Positions 9,842 to 19,945 of a stretch of DNA of 64,000 nt are shown here, in pieces. The DNA comes from Thermoplasmata archaeon (lineage in GTDB: Archaea > Thermoplasmatota > Thermoplasmata > Thermoplasmatales > GCA-001856825). A program made the position numbers and the translations under genes. Below the pieces are notes generated by a model, which saw nothing but the letters and a program-made list of their open reading frames with translations, searched no databases and was not told the origin of the DNA. How positions within the stretch are numbered: position 1 is the stretch's first letter; each line of letters starts with the position of its first letter. The stretch spans positions 1-64,000 of the forward strand of contig JAGDXP010000018.1 in assembly GCA_023256475.1 (NCBI GenBank), written 5' to 3'.

Positions 9842-11180
9842 AATCTTCTATATTTCCTTCTTTAAGCTGCTTTTTAAGCATAGATATGATCTTTCTATTA
9901 CCCCTGAGGTTTTTCATGGCATCCCTCATTCTCTTGTAATCCCTAAGAAGTTCCTTTACATCAGAGGTCTGTGTTCCTGAACCTTTTGCTATTCTGTCTA
10001 TCCTATCCCCCTTAATAATATCTGGCTCATCTAGCTCTTCATAAGTCATGGAATCCATTATTACTTTATATTTCCTTATTTTAGATTCAGATTGATCTAT
10101 AAGGCTTTCATCGATCTCCTTTTGTTGCAGTTTGAACATTGGTAGGGAGTCAAATAATTTTTTAAATAGGCCAGGCTTTGACATCTTATCCCAAATCTCA
10201 TACATATCTTTAAGGGTGAATTTGCCGCTGGCCATTCTCTCTATGGATTCTTCCTCTATTTCTTCATGGAGTTCCTTGGCAGTGGCCATGAGCGTTTCCA
10301 AATCACCCATTCCAAGAAGCCTGGACAGGAATCTTGCCGGATTGAAGTATTCCAGGTCATCCAGATGTTCCCCTGTTCCTATGAATAGAATTGGTGCACC
10401 TGTTTTAGCCACAGCGCTTATGGCCCCCCCTCCCTTGGCGGTTCCATCAAGTTTTGTAATAATAACTCCGGTGATCTTTGCTGCCTTGTTGAATGCCTCT
10501 GCCTGCTTTCCTGCCTGTTGTCCAATGCTTGCATCGAGAACCAGCATGACCTCATCCGGTTTGGCGATTTCACCAATTATCTTTATCTCTTCAAGTAGAT
10601 CATCATTTAGGGCATTTCTGCCACTTGTATCTATTATTTTTACATCCCAATTTGAATATTTGGAAAGAGCTTCCTTTACTATCTTACTGCTGTCTTTCTC
10701 TCCATAAATTCCAAAGAAGTCTGCTCCCACCTGCTTTGAAATTTGCTCCAGTTGCTCATAAGCACCTACTCTCTGGGTATCAGCTGCAATTAGAACAACT
10801 TTAAATCCATGTTTAATGTAGAATCTGGCAAGTTTGCCAGCACTTGTGGTTTTACCTTGACCATAGAGACCTACCAGCATTATAGTCGCAGGTTTAGCCT
10901 TAAACTCTCTGGGTTTTCCCAGTATGTTTAAAAGTTCCTCATAAACGATTAGTATGAGGTGATTTCTGGGATTTGAATTCTTGGGTACAGGTTCATTCTT
11001 GGCCCTTTGCTCTACCTTCTTGGTAAGTTCAATTGTAAGGTTTATATCAACATCTGCTAAAATTAATGCCCTCTGTATTTCCCTTACAACTTCATTTATC
11101 AGATTCTCATCAATGGACGTACTCCTTGAAATCTTTCTAAGGGTCTCCCTCAATGATTTAGAGAGAGATTCTAGAACCAT
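9831..11180 (-). CDS. srp54: signal recognition particle 54 kDa protein
   Basis: GLYGQGKTTSAGKLA, DTSGR, TKLDGTAKGGG GTPase motifs and C-terminal M domain. Confidence 0.97.
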   Translation of the reverse strand: MVLESLSKSLRETLRKISRSTSIDENLINEVVREIQRALILADVDINLTIELTKKVEQRAKNEPVPKNSNPRNHLILIVYEELLNILGKPREFKAKPATIMLVGLYGQGKTTSAGKLARFYIKHGFKVVLIAADTQRVGAYEQLEQISKQVGADFFGIYGEKDSSKIVKEALSKYSNWDVKIIDTSGRNALNDDLLEEIKIIGEIAKPDEVMLVLDASIGQQAGKQAEAFNKAAKITGVIITKLDGTAKGGGAISAVAKTGAPILFIGTGEHLDDLEYFNPARFLSRLLGMGDLETLMATAKELHEEIEEESIERMASGKFTLKDMYEIWDKMSKPGLFKKLFDSLPMFKLQQKEIDESLIDQSESKIRKYKVIMDSMTYEELDEPDIIKGDRIDRIAKGSGTQTSDVKELLRDYKRMRDAMKNLRGNRKIISMLKKQLKEGNIEDFNQ

Positions 11181-11189
11181 TCTCGACCT

Positions 11190-12008
11190 CTACTCTCCAG
11201 GTACTGAATCCCTCAGGTTTTCTAGCCTAGTTTTCAATCTATTTAATGCATAGCTCAGTACTTGCCTGGGTGTAAGGCTTCCGTCTGTTTCGAAGTAAAA
11301 TACAAATTTTGTATCATCTTCCGTTACTTTCAAGCTATCCATTCTGTAAAGCCGGGCTAAATACTTATTTGGATAATCTGTCGTGAATGTTACTTCATTT
11401 TCTGTTTCCTTTACAATATTTTTCCTGGCATTTTCAATTATTGTTTGAATGTCCGGCTCCCTCTTACTTACAGTGAGCTCCCTATGATATTTATATGAAG
11501 TGCCGCTAGTGACTTGGTATCTGGCATGTTCCTTGGCTGTTCCAAGCCATGCCTCAGCCTCAAGCATTATGGCCTGCCTTTCATTCAATTCCACTATTGG
11601 TATCTCCTTATCAACGGGTGCAAATTTTTCATCTCCCATGGATATTAAATCCTGAGATTTTACAACCTTAGGTCCAATTGCAAAAAGTGAATATGTTACC
11701 GTGCATAAGGAACAGCCTTTCCCGCCACAGCTGCATGTATCCCTAAAATTCATGGTTAAATCTGTGGGCAATGGGATAAGCCCTAGCCTGCTTGCAATCA
11801 TCTCATCGAAAAGCGATGTGGAGGATGAATAAACCTTATCTTCACCCTGTCTGATTTCACCGTGATGGAAATTTACCCTGGAAATAGCCAATTTCGGTAT
11901 GTCATTTATCAAGGTTCTCCTAAGCATATTTGCATATGCTGGGGAGATGCCCTCCACCATGAATCGAATCCAGTTATTTCCCTCTTCCAGAATTTTAATT
12001 GAGCTCAT
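11190..12008 (-). CDS. rpoD: DNA-directed RNA polymerase subunit D
   Basis: [16 protein letters not shown] alpha-like motif; [11 protein letters not shown] cysteine cluster; gene order S13-S4-S11-RpoD. Confidence 0.97.
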   Translation of the reverse strand: MSSIKILEEGNNWIRFMVEGISPAYANMLRRTLINDIPKLAISRVNFHHGEIRQGEDKVYSSSTSLFDEMIASRLGLIPLPTDLTMNFRDTCSCGGKGCSLCTVTYSLFAIGPKVVKSQDLISMGDEKFAPVDKEIPIVELNERQAIMLEAEAWLGTAKEHARYQVTSGTSYKYHRELTVSKREPDIQTIIENARKNIVKETENEVTFTTDYPNKYLARLYRMDSLKVTEDDTKFVFYFETDGSLTPRQVLSYALNRLKTRLENLRDSVPGE

Positions 12009-12388
12009 ACCCTTCTTCCCCTTTTCCCACCTTTCTTTTTAGTTCCATCGTGGGGGATTGGGGTAACGTCTTCAATCTGAAGTATCTTTAAGCCGGCTCT
12101 AGCAATGGCCCTTATGGCTGCCTGTGCACCTGGGCCTGGGTTATGTGATTTTGATCCTCCAGGAGCCCTCACCTTTATAACAACATCGGTAACATCCTTT
12201 TCTTTCAGTTTCTCAACAATTATATCAACAGCCTTCATTGCAGCATATGGTGAGCTCTCATCTCTATCTGCCTTTACCACCATTCCACCAGACGCCTTTG
12301 CCAATGTTTCGGCTCCAGTGATATCTGTTACTGTTATTATGGTGTTATTCTGAGATGCAAATATATGGACAACTCCCATCTTTCCCAT
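12005..12388 (-). CDS. rps11: 30S ribosomal protein S11
   Basis: [22 protein letters not shown]-terminal [16 protein letters not shown]. Confidence 0.98.
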   Translation of the reverse strand: MGKMGVVHIFASQNNTIITVTDITGAETLAKASGGMVVKADRDESSPYAAMKAVDIIVEKLKEKDVTDVVIKVRAPGGSKSHNPGPGAQAAIRAIARAGLKILQIEDVTPIPHDGTKKKGGKRGRRV

Positions 12389-12937
12389 TTAACTCGCCTC
12401 CTGGTTTTCCTGAGTCTGTTGTGCCCTCATGGGATGAAGTTCATTCGCAAATGGAGAATCAGGTGCATATCCAATTGTATCCTCTTCCGCTTTCATAACT
12501 CTGTAACTTGGGATCGTTACTTTTCTGCCATTGACAACAATATGGCCATGGACAATCAATTGTCTGGCCATTTTTGGTGTCTTGGCAAGTCCTTTTCTGA
12601 ATACAATTGTCTGTAGCCTCCTATCCAATAACGACTCCACATTTAATGCGAGAATATCATCCGCTGTAGAATTTTCACTTAAAATTCCATATCTAGCCAA
12701 CTTACCTGCAATCTGCCTCATAAGCCTTTGAGCCTCTGGGTCTCCAGATCTCAACAATCCCTGTAGGTCCCTGGCATTAGCCCTAAACTTCCTTAATTCA
12801 GATTGAGCTTTCCACAGCTCTCTCTTATTTTTTAACCCATATTTTCTAACCAGTTTGTTCTCTTCTTTAATCCTCTGTCCTTCGTAAGGATGTCTTGGAG
12901 TTTCATATTTCTTCCTAATTTTTCTGGGGTCTCCCAT
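12389..12937 (-). CDS. rps4: 30S ribosomal protein S4
   Basis: [21 protein letters not shown]4 domain [17 protein letters not shown]. Confidence 0.98.
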   Translation of the reverse strand: MGDPRKIRKKYETPRHPYEGQRIKEENKLVRKYGLKNKRELWKAQSELRKFRANARDLQGLLRSGDPEAQRLMRQIAGKLARYGILSENSTADDILALNVESLLDRRLQTIVFRKGLAKTPKMARQLIVHGHIVVNGRKVTIPSYRVMKAEEDTIGYAPDSPFANELHPMRAQQTQENQEAS

Positions 12938-12949
12938 TAAATCACCTCA

Positions 12950-13450
12950 TCATTTCTTTGCTTCCTTTTTACCTTCTTCCTGCTTGGCAGGCTGTTCTTT
13001 CTTCTTCATAACACCAACAGCCAAACCTTTCCTGCCATTGGATCTGGTTCTCTGGCCCCTTACTTTCTTTCCCTTTTCATGTCTTATTCCTTTATAGGAC
13101 CTTATCCTTTTCATCCTGTTAATATCATCCTGGACTGCGACATCCCATTCAGGGCCAACCTTTAATAAATTCTCTCCTGTTTGTATATCTAATCTATGAT
13201 TTAAGGCCCATTCCGGATAAATCTCTCCATACTTCTTTTCCATGTATTCCTTGATTTCATTCATCTTATCTTCAGGAATTTCTCCCAATTTGGCATTCAA
13301 AGGAATACCAAGTTTTTTCAAGAGAATCTCTGAAGCCCTATACCCCATGCCTTTGATATTTGAAAGTGCATAAACTGCCGGCTTAGTACCATCTAAGTTG
13401 GTGCTCGCCAACCTAACTATATATCTTATATTCTCATTTTGTTCAGCCAT
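12950..13450 (-). CDS. rps13: 30S ribosomal protein S13
   Basis: IVRLASTNLDGTKPAVYALSNIKGMGYR; RSYKGIRHEKGKKVRGQRTRSNGRKG. Confidence 0.98.
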   Translation of the reverse strand: MAEQNENIRYIVRLASTNLDGTKPAVYALSNIKGMGYRASEILLKKLGIPLNAKLGEIPEDKMNEIKEYMEKKYGEIYPEWALNHRLDIQTGENLLKVGPEWDVAVQDDINRMKRIRSYKGIRHEKGKKVRGQRTRSNGRKGLAVGVMKKKEQPAKQEEGKKEAKK

Positions 13451-13619
13451 CTTATCCCTCGGAAACGCAGAGCAATAAATAATTCTACATATATATTCTT
13501 TATGAGACCTACCATTATATTTAAATTCGTTTTGAAATTAAATTTGATTATTGATGGAATTATAAGTTACAATAATGTGCAAAAAACAGTTTTATTTCAT
13601 TTCAGGTTAATGATGTTGG

Positions 13620-14222
13620 ATGGATATCATAGAAAAGATTCCCTGGGATTATAAGGATTGTTTAATGAGACAGAGGGAGCTAAATTCAAAATGCTCTTCA
13701 GAATATTCTGAATACGTAATATTTACCGAGCATCCAGATGTTTATACGGCAGGAATACATTTTAATCAAGAAAGTATCATTTCAAAGGATGTTGAAATTA
13801 TAAAAGTCGAAAGGGGTGGAGCTTTAACTTATCATGGTCCAGGGCAGCTGGTAGTCTATTTCATAATAAACTTGAAAAGGAGGGGGATAAATATCCTAGA
13901 CCTCATAAAGAAAATACAAGAAGCCACAGTAGAATCCCTTTCACATTTTAATATAAATGCAGAAGGGAGGCTCCATAAAGAAACTGGGGTCTGGGTTGGA
14001 AACAAAAAAATTGCATCTATTGGCCTGGCGATAAAGGGGGATTGCACCCTACACGGCATAGCCATAAATGTAAGCACAGACCTGGGAAAATTCAACAAAA
14101 TTAAACCATGCGACTTTGATCCAAATATAATGACAAGTATTTCTGAATTAACTGGAAGAGAGGTAAGCGTTATAGAATTCCTCCCTATATTTAAAGAGAG
14201 TATAATGAACAAATTGCGGTAG
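13620..14222 (+). CDS. lipB: lipoyl(octanoyl) transferase LipB
   Basis: VERGGALTYHGPGQLVVYFIINLKRR, GNKKIASIGLAIKGDCTLHGIAINV and KPCDF (catalytic Cys) align with bacterial LipB. Confidence 0.92.
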   Translation: MDIIEKIPWDYKDCLMRQRELNSKCSSEYSEYVIFTEHPDVYTAGIHFNQESIISKDVEIIKVERGGALTYHGPGQLVVYFIINLKRRGINILDLIKKIQEATVESLSHFNINAEGRLHKETGVWVGNKKIASIGLAIKGDCTLHGIAINVSTDLGKFNKIKPCDFDPNIMTSISELTGREVSVIEFLPIFKESIMNKLR

Positions 14223-14318
14223 TTCCCCAGAGTTCTATTTAAATCTAATTTGTTATATATTTTTATCATTATTGCCAAAAGTTGAAAATTTATTTATCTC
14301 TAGAATCAATTAAGTTGC

Positions 14319-15653
14319 ATGAGCAAGTATTACAATATGGACCCAAAGGAAGTTCATTCTGTGATTGCATCCAGGATGCTGGCAGATGGATTTGACATTG
14401 TACTTGACCTAGAAAAGAGCCATGGCATGATGTTATACGATTCAAGGTATGACAGGAAATTTTTGGATTTCTTCGGTTTCTTCGCATCAAATCCAGTGGG
14501 TGTGAACCATCCAGATTTAAATGATCCAGAATTTATGAAGGAGCTTATCAGAGCAGCAAAAAATAAGGTTACCAATTCGGACATTTATACGGTAGAAATG
14601 GCAGAATTTGTTAAAAAATTCTCTGATTCAGTGACCCCTGAATACATGAGATATTTCTTCTTCATAGACGGCGGAGCTTTGGCAGTGGAAAACGCTCTGA
14701 AAACAGCCTTTGACTGGAAAATAAGGAAGAATTTAAAACAGGGGGAAAAGTCGGAGATTGGAACAAAAATTGTACATCTGAGGGAGGCATTCCACGGACG
14801 CAGCGGATATACCTTATCCTTAACAAATACCTACGACCCGAGAAAGACACAATATTTCCCGAAATTTGATTGGCCTAGAATAACCAATCCAAAGATTAGG
14901 TTCCCGCTAGATGATAAGAATCTAAAGGAAGTGGAAGAAAAAGAAAGGAAGAGTCTTGAGGAATTGCAGGAAGCTTTTAAGAAGTACGGAAAGGATGTTG
15001 CTGCATTTATTTTGGAGCCAATACAGGGCGAAGGTGGAGACAATCATTTCAGAAGGGAGTTCTTTGAAGAATCACTGAAAATAGTGCATGAAAACGATGC
15101 CATGTACATTGTAGATGAAGTTCAATCTGGTATGGGAATAACAGGTAAATGGTGGGCCCATGAACACTTTGGAATTAAGCCAGACATTATAGCATTCGGA
15201 AAGAAATCCCAGGTATGCGGAATAATGGTCGGACCTAAGGTAGATGAAGTTGAAGATAATGTTTTCAGGGTACCAAGCAGAATAAATTCAACCTGGGGAG
15301 GAAATCTTGTAGATATGGTCAGGTCTAAGAAGTACATAGAAATAGTAGAAAGATACAACTTATTGAAAAATGTGGAGGTTCAAGGAAAGCATATTGTCGA
15401 AGAACTTAATGATATCTACAATAAATACCAAAATCTCGTTGAGAATCCAAGGGGAAGAGGCGTAATGGATGCTTTTGACCTTAAAAACGAGAAGATGAGG
15501 GATGACTTCTATAACCGCATTTATTCTAAGGGAGTTCTGGTGCTCAAAGCTGGAGAGAAGACTATAAGGTTGAGGCCTCCTTTGATCGTCTCAGATGAAG
15601 ATGTCAAGTTATTTGCAGGCAAAGTAAGGGAAGTACTCAACGAAATGAAGTGA
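14319..15653 (+). CDS. lat: L-lysine 6-transaminase (lysine epsilon-aminotransferase), PLP-dependent
   Basis: Class III aminotransferase with DEVQSGMGITGKWWAHEHFGIKPDIIAFGKKSQVCG; Lat-like N terminus. Confidence 0.85.
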   Translation: MSKYYNMDPKEVHSVIASRMLADGFDIVLDLEKSHGMMLYDSRYDRKFLDFFGFFASNPVGVNHPDLNDPEFMKELIRAAKNKVTNSDIYTVEMAEFVKKFSDSVTPEYMRYFFFIDGGALAVENALKTAFDWKIRKNLKQGEKSEIGTKIVHLREAFHGRSGYTLSLTNTYDPRKTQYFPKFDWPRITNPKIRFPLDDKNLKEVEEKERKSLEELQEAFKKYGKDVAAFILEPIQGEGGDNHFRREFFEESLKIVHENDAMYIVDEVQSGMGITGKWWAHEHFGIKPDIIAFGKKSQVCGIMVGPKVDEVEDNVFRVPSRINSTWGGNLVDMVRSKKYIEIVERYNLLKNVEVQGKHIVEELNDIYNKYQNLVENPRGRGVMDAFDLKNEKMRDDFYNRIYSKGVLVLKAGEKTIRLRPPLIVSDEDVKLFAGKVREVLNEMK

Positions 15654-15722
15654 GTTTATTTCATTTAATTTTTCAATTAATTTCTTACAAATTATTTATA
15701 ATCTCGCTTATATAGCACTCTA

Positions 15723-16337
15723 ATGAGTTTTAATCCGAAACTGCCAGGGGAAGAAGAGGACGCATATCAGAAAGCGGAAATATATTTCGAAAGAGGGTCA
15801 AGATATCTATCATTAAAGAAATACAAGGATGCCATAGAGAATTATCTCAAGGCTTTGGAATATGTTCCAAATGATTATGAAACCAGGTTCAATCTTGCAG
15901 TTGCATATTTCCACAGTGGAAAATTCACCGAGAGTCTTGAAATATTGAAGAAACTTCTTGAAGAAAATCCAGAGGATCCGGATTTATATTTCAATATTGG
16001 GAGTATATATTTGGAAACAAACAAATTCAAGGAAGCCGTGGAATATTTCGAGAAGACCATTGATAAGGATAATCTTTATCTGGATGCATTTGTTAATTTG
16101 GGAAATGCACTTTTTTATTTGAAGGAGTACAAGGGAGCCATTGAGAATTACACAAAAGCCATTGAATTGGATCCAGCCAACCCAGATAATTATATAAACC
16201 GGGCCATGGCCTATTACCACCTGAAGGACAAGGCCACTGCACTCGCAGACTTGGAAAAGGCAATATCATTAGACCCAACAAATAAAAAGGCAAAACTGTG
16301 GATTGACAAGATTGAAAACGAGTTCAACGATCCTTAA
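15723..16337 (+). CDS. TPR-repeat protein
   Basis: Tandem 34-aa TPR repeats (e.g. AIENYTKAIELDPANPDNYINRAMAYYHLKD). Confidence 0.92.
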   Translation: MSFNPKLPGEEEDAYQKAEIYFERGSRYLSLKKYKDAIENYLKALEYVPNDYETRFNLAVAYFHSGKFTESLEILKKLLEENPEDPDLYFNIGSIYLETNKFKEAVEYFEKTIDKDNLYLDAFVNLGNALFYLKEYKGAIENYTKAIELDPANPDNYINRAMAYYHLKDKATALADLEKAISLDPTNKKAKLWIDKIENEFNDP

Positions 16338-17043
16338 TTGATTTTATAATTTTTCCCAGCATGTTTGGATCCCTTTCTGCAATAGTCCCCGTGACAATAG
16401 TGGTAGCACCGGCATCTATGAACTCCCTCGCAGTCTGTGGGTCTCTTATGCCTCCTCCAACTATAACGGGTATGGTTACTTCCTGAGTAACCTTCTTTAC
16501 CACATTTTTGTCGATTGGTCTGTCAGCCCCTGAACCTGCTTCAAGGTATATTGCTGAGAACCCTAACATCTCTGCAGCCAGCGAATACGATAACGCCGTT
16601 TCGGAGTCTTCTCTTCCAATCAGCATGGCTTTACCAACTCTTCCGACAGTCATACCCGGTTCAAATATTAGATAAGCCAATGAAATAACCTCTATCTTCA
16701 TTTCCCTTATGGCCTTGGCGGCTTTCACTTGATGTCCTATTATATATTCTCTGTCGCTGGAGTTAAGTAGGCTCATGAAGAATATGGCGTCTGCCTTTGG
16801 AGATATGGCCGTTGAAGCTGATGGGAACAATATCACTGGCTTTTTTGTGTAACTTTTTATCATGCTGACAGTCCTATCCACAATTCCCATATCAGTTGCA
16901 GTGGACCCACCCACCATGATTCCGTCCGATCCAGAGTTGTTAATTATTTCCATTATTCTCCCTATATTCTCCTCATTAACCTTATCTGGATCTAAAAGTG
17001 TCAAATGGGATATCCTTCCATATTTCATATTATTCAATATCAT
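16324..17043 (-). CDS. geranylgeranylglyceryl phosphate synthase
   Basis: HLTLLDPDKVN, IMVGGSTATD, IYLEAGSGADRPI, VGGGIRDPQTAREFIDAGATTIVTG. Confidence 0.95.
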   Translation of the reverse strand: MILNNMKYGRISHLTLLDPDKVNEENIGRIMEIINNSGSDGIMVGGSTATDMGIVDRTVSMIKSYTKKPVILFPSASTAISPKADAIFFMSLLNSSDREYIIGHQVKAAKAIREMKIEVISLAYLIFEPGMTVGRVGKAMLIGREDSETALSYSLAAEMLGFSAIYLEAGSGADRPIDKNVVKKVTQEVTIPVIVGGGIRDPQTAREFIDAGATTIVTGTIAERDPNMLGKIIKSIKDR

Positions 17044-17882
17044 ATTGCACCACCAATTAGAAATGCCACAAGACCTACCAGCATTCCAAATTTGACGAAT
17101 TCTTGCCCTCTTTTGGGATTTTTAAAAGAAAATGCTATGGAGATAAAGAAGAGAACATCTGCTGTGAGAACCGCCAACAAATAGAAAATACTCCAATGGA
17201 AGTAAAGGTACGGTACCGGAGATATGCTTATGGCTATGACCAAGAATACCGCCGCAAATACTGTACTCAACCGTTTTCCTATTTTCATGGGCAGCGTTTT
17301 TCTATCTATATCTCCTTCCATATCCTCTACATCCTTCACTATTTCCCTTGAGAGGTTTGCTAAAAATGCCATGAATGCAAAAATCAAAACCAGTAATGAA
17401 AATTTAACACTAAGAGAACCGTAAATAAAGATCAGTGCCACCAGGAACGATATGATTATATTCCCAATCAGCCCTGCTTTCTTTGCCTTCCACTCATAGC
17501 TCACTAGCAGTGCAATGGCAAGCAATACAATTAAAGAAAGTATTATCTTGAAAGTGAAAAGTGAGATAAGGTATCCAAATATGAAGAATACGATGGCCAA
17601 TATCAGGGCATCATCCTTTTTTATTTTTCCAGAGGCGAGAGGCCTGTCAGGATGATTTATCTTGTCCACCTCAATATCGAAGTAATCGTTCATTATATTC
17701 CCTGCCATGAGTACAAGAAATACAGTCAGCATTGCAAAATAAATGTCAATATCGTACAGGGCACGAAAACTGCCAAATGAGATTATACCACCAATAATTG
17801 TCCCAAGCGATGCCATAACTGCATTCACAGGCCTCATGAGTTTAAGGAAGCCATTCATTTGTGTCAGGTTCAATTCACGCAA
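17040..17882 (-). CDS. digeranylgeranylglyceryl phosphate synthase (UbiA family prenyltransferase)
   Basis: NDYFDIEVDKINHPDRPLASG and REIVKDVEDMEGD motifs; follows the GGGP synthase gene. Confidence 0.93.
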   Translation of the reverse strand: MRELNLTQMNGFLKLMRPVNAVMASLGTIIGGIISFGSFRALYDIDIYFAMLTVFLVLMAGNIMNDYFDIEVDKINHPDRPLASGKIKKDDALILAIVFFIFGYLISLFTFKIILSLIVLLAIALLVSYEWKAKKAGLIGNIIISFLVALIFIYGSLSVKFSLLVLIFAFMAFLANLSREIVKDVEDMEGDIDRKTLPMKIGKRLSTVFAAVFLVIAISISPVPYLYFHWSIFYLLAVLTADVLFFISIAFSFKNPKRGQEFVKFGMLVGLVAFLIGGAI

Positions 17883-18896
17883 TTAGATAAATTTATTTGA
17901 ATCAAGTTCAAGTAATACAGAATGGTATATCTCATAGGGAGCATCAGTCTTTATCCCCTTATCATAGAAGTTTGTTCTACCTGCTTTATATCCCATTTCA
18001 ACGATCCTTCCCATGATTTCATTCATGCTTATCTCATGACGATTTATGGAATTTGTATAGAAGAATAGCATCAGGTCTTCATTTTTCATATTCCCATACA
18101 GGAGCTTAGATCTGTCTGATAGTTTGCCCAGATCCAATCTGTCTAAAATTTCCTTGTCGTATAGGTCACCCAAATAAAGGGGACCTATGGTCTTCCCTTC
18201 CAATGTAAAATTTTTAACAAATTCTATGGATTTTAGCGCCCGATTTACTCCACGATGTACCTGCATAAAAATTCTGATGTAGTGCTTATCCCTGATGGTC
18301 AGAAGTATTTTTGATCCAAGTTCCAGAGATGCCGCTAACTTTACAAGATAAGCAGCAAATATCCTTGTTGATATTTCTTTGGAATAGATTCCCCTTAAAC
18401 CAATCCCTCCATACCTCAAATAACCCTTCTGAAGGAATTTCCCCTCAAGTACTGAGGTATCTGTCATTGTCACACCCAATATGCCGTGATTTTTAAGGTG
18501 TGCCAGTGAATTTTCAATAAATCCCACGGGAGTACCATAGGGATCCAGATCAATATAATCCCAAAATCTCTGTGCAACAGCTGCATTGAAATCCAAATTC
18601 CATACCTGAGCATTTAATCCATTCAATTTTACGTTTTCCTTTATTAGTTCTGAGTTTACCGGGTTATTGTCGTTGAGTATAACTTCCCACCCAGATTCCT
18701 TGGCAATCCTGATTCCCCTTATCCCTGTACCTGCCATTCCATCCAGAGCCAAGCCCGGTTTAAACAGCTTGAGAATTGAAACTGTGAAATCTCTCGAAGT
18801 GACCATTTCCTTGTTGTAAAATCCGCTGCTGGCCTTGCCAGGCCCTTTTGAAAATGCGCCTATGGCCTGAAATTTTGCATCTCCCTCAAATATCAT
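17883..18896 (-). CDS. trm1: tRNA (guanine26-N2)-dimethyltransferase
   Basis: LDGMAGTGIRGIRIA SAM-binding motif, DLDPYGTPVGFIENSL, TMTDTSVLEG. Confidence 0.93.
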   Translation of the reverse strand: MIFEGDAKFQAIGAFSKGPGKASSGFYNKEMVTSRDFTVSILKLFKPGLALDGMAGTGIRGIRIAKESGWEVILNDNNPVNSELIKENVKLNGLNAQVWNLDFNAAVAQRFWDYIDLDPYGTPVGFIENSLAHLKNHGILGVTMTDTSVLEGKFLQKGYLRYGGIGLRGIYSKEISTRIFAAYLVKLAASLELGSKILLTIRDKHYIRIFMQVHRGVNRALKSIEFVKNFTLEGKTIGPLYLGDLYDKEILDRLDLGKLSDRSKLLYGNMKNEDLMLFFYTNSINRHEISMNEIMGRIVEMGYKAGRTNFYDKGIKTDAPYEIYHSVLLELDSNKFI

Positions 18897-19438
18897 ATGG
18901 TGGATTCTTCACCTTTTATAATATTTACAATCTTGAATACTAGTACATTTCTGTTTATTGGATTTATTTCCAGATTCCTCATATCATCCCTCTTCTTCAC
19001 TTCTTGCAACAATGGATTCCTCCCTTTCTTATGGATGGTCACAATCAGCATTTTATCCATGTCAAGGATCTCTTTGACAAGCTCTGTATATTGTTTGCTC
19101 TCCTGTTCAACTTTTCCAATTTCATCTATAACTATTATTTCTGCATTATCCTTAGCCCACTGAAGTGCGGGTATGGCTATCTGATCAAATGCTTTAATGT
19201 CAACGCCAAATTTACCAACCCTTATCCTAGAATTAATGCTCTTATGAGCAAATATAATTGAATTTTTTGTATGCCAGTCAATTACCCTTAATCCAACCGG
19301 CTCCTTCCCCTCGTATTCCTTCTCTGTAATTATACCGCCAACAACGTGCCCCTCTTTCTCGAGTATCTCTATAACCTTTTTAAGAACCTCAGTTTTGCCT
19401 ACTCCTTCCGCACCGCTCAATGCCACTTTACTGATCAT
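18893..19438 (-). CDS. nucleoside-triphosphatase THEP1 family
   Basis: GAEGVGKTEVLKKV P-loop, VVGGIITEKEYEGKEPVGLRVID, VIDEIGKVEQ. Confidence 0.9.
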   Translation of the reverse strand: MISKVALSGAEGVGKTEVLKKVIEILEKEGHVVGGIITEKEYEGKEPVGLRVIDWHTKNSIIFAHKSINSRIRVGKFGVDIKAFDQIAIPALQWAKDNAEIIVIDEIGKVEQESKQYTELVKEILDMDKMLIVTIHKKGRNPLLQEVKKRDDMRNLEINPINRNVLVFKIVNIIKGEESTI

Positions 19439-19808
19439 CTTTATCTACCTTGAAAAACATCAGTGGATAATTCATTTCATCTATGAACTTCATTTCACCA
19501 ATTACCCTAGCTCCCATATAATTGATTTTAAGGGTTACATTTATCATATCTCCCGTAAGCGTCTTATATTTGTACACAGAGAGCTCTTTCCCAATCTTAT
19601 TTCTGTCTATATTGACTTTCACTTCTTCTACAAATGGCTGAGCCTGAGTGGCCATTTCAATGGCTTTCTCGAGGTATTCAACATTGTATAGATTCACCGG
19701 TATTCCAGTATATTGGTGATATATAGCTCCAAGCTTTATTCCCGCTTCAAATATGGCTCTCTCGACATTACTGCAACTGAAAAATTTGGAAGCTGGATCG
19801 GGCATCAC
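19428..19808 (-). CDS. mptD: archaeal dihydroneopterin aldolase MptD-like
   Basis: FSCSNVERAIFEAGIKLGAIYHQYTGIPV resembles the archaeal DHNA family. Confidence 0.7.
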   Translation of the reverse strand: MMPDPASKFFSCSNVERAIFEAGIKLGAIYHQYTGIPVNLYNVEYLEKAIEMATQAQPFVEEVKVNIDRNKIGKELSVYKYKTLTGDMINVTLKINYMGARVIGEMKFIDEMNYPLMFFKVDKDDQ

Positions 19809-19945
19809 CCATTAATACATAATATTATAAATTATTTTAGTACCATTACTTACTGTGGAATATTTCCAATGTATTATGAAAAAAAGGGATTTTTTATTTG
19901 CTAGAGTTGATGGTAATCAAAAATAATATTGAAAAAAGGAAATCA

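Noticed and set aside
10132-10707. 191-aa + strand ORF antisense to srp54
   Set aside because: Low-complexity Ser/Leu-rich translation that mirrors the codon bias of the SRP54 gene; no RBS or family motif.
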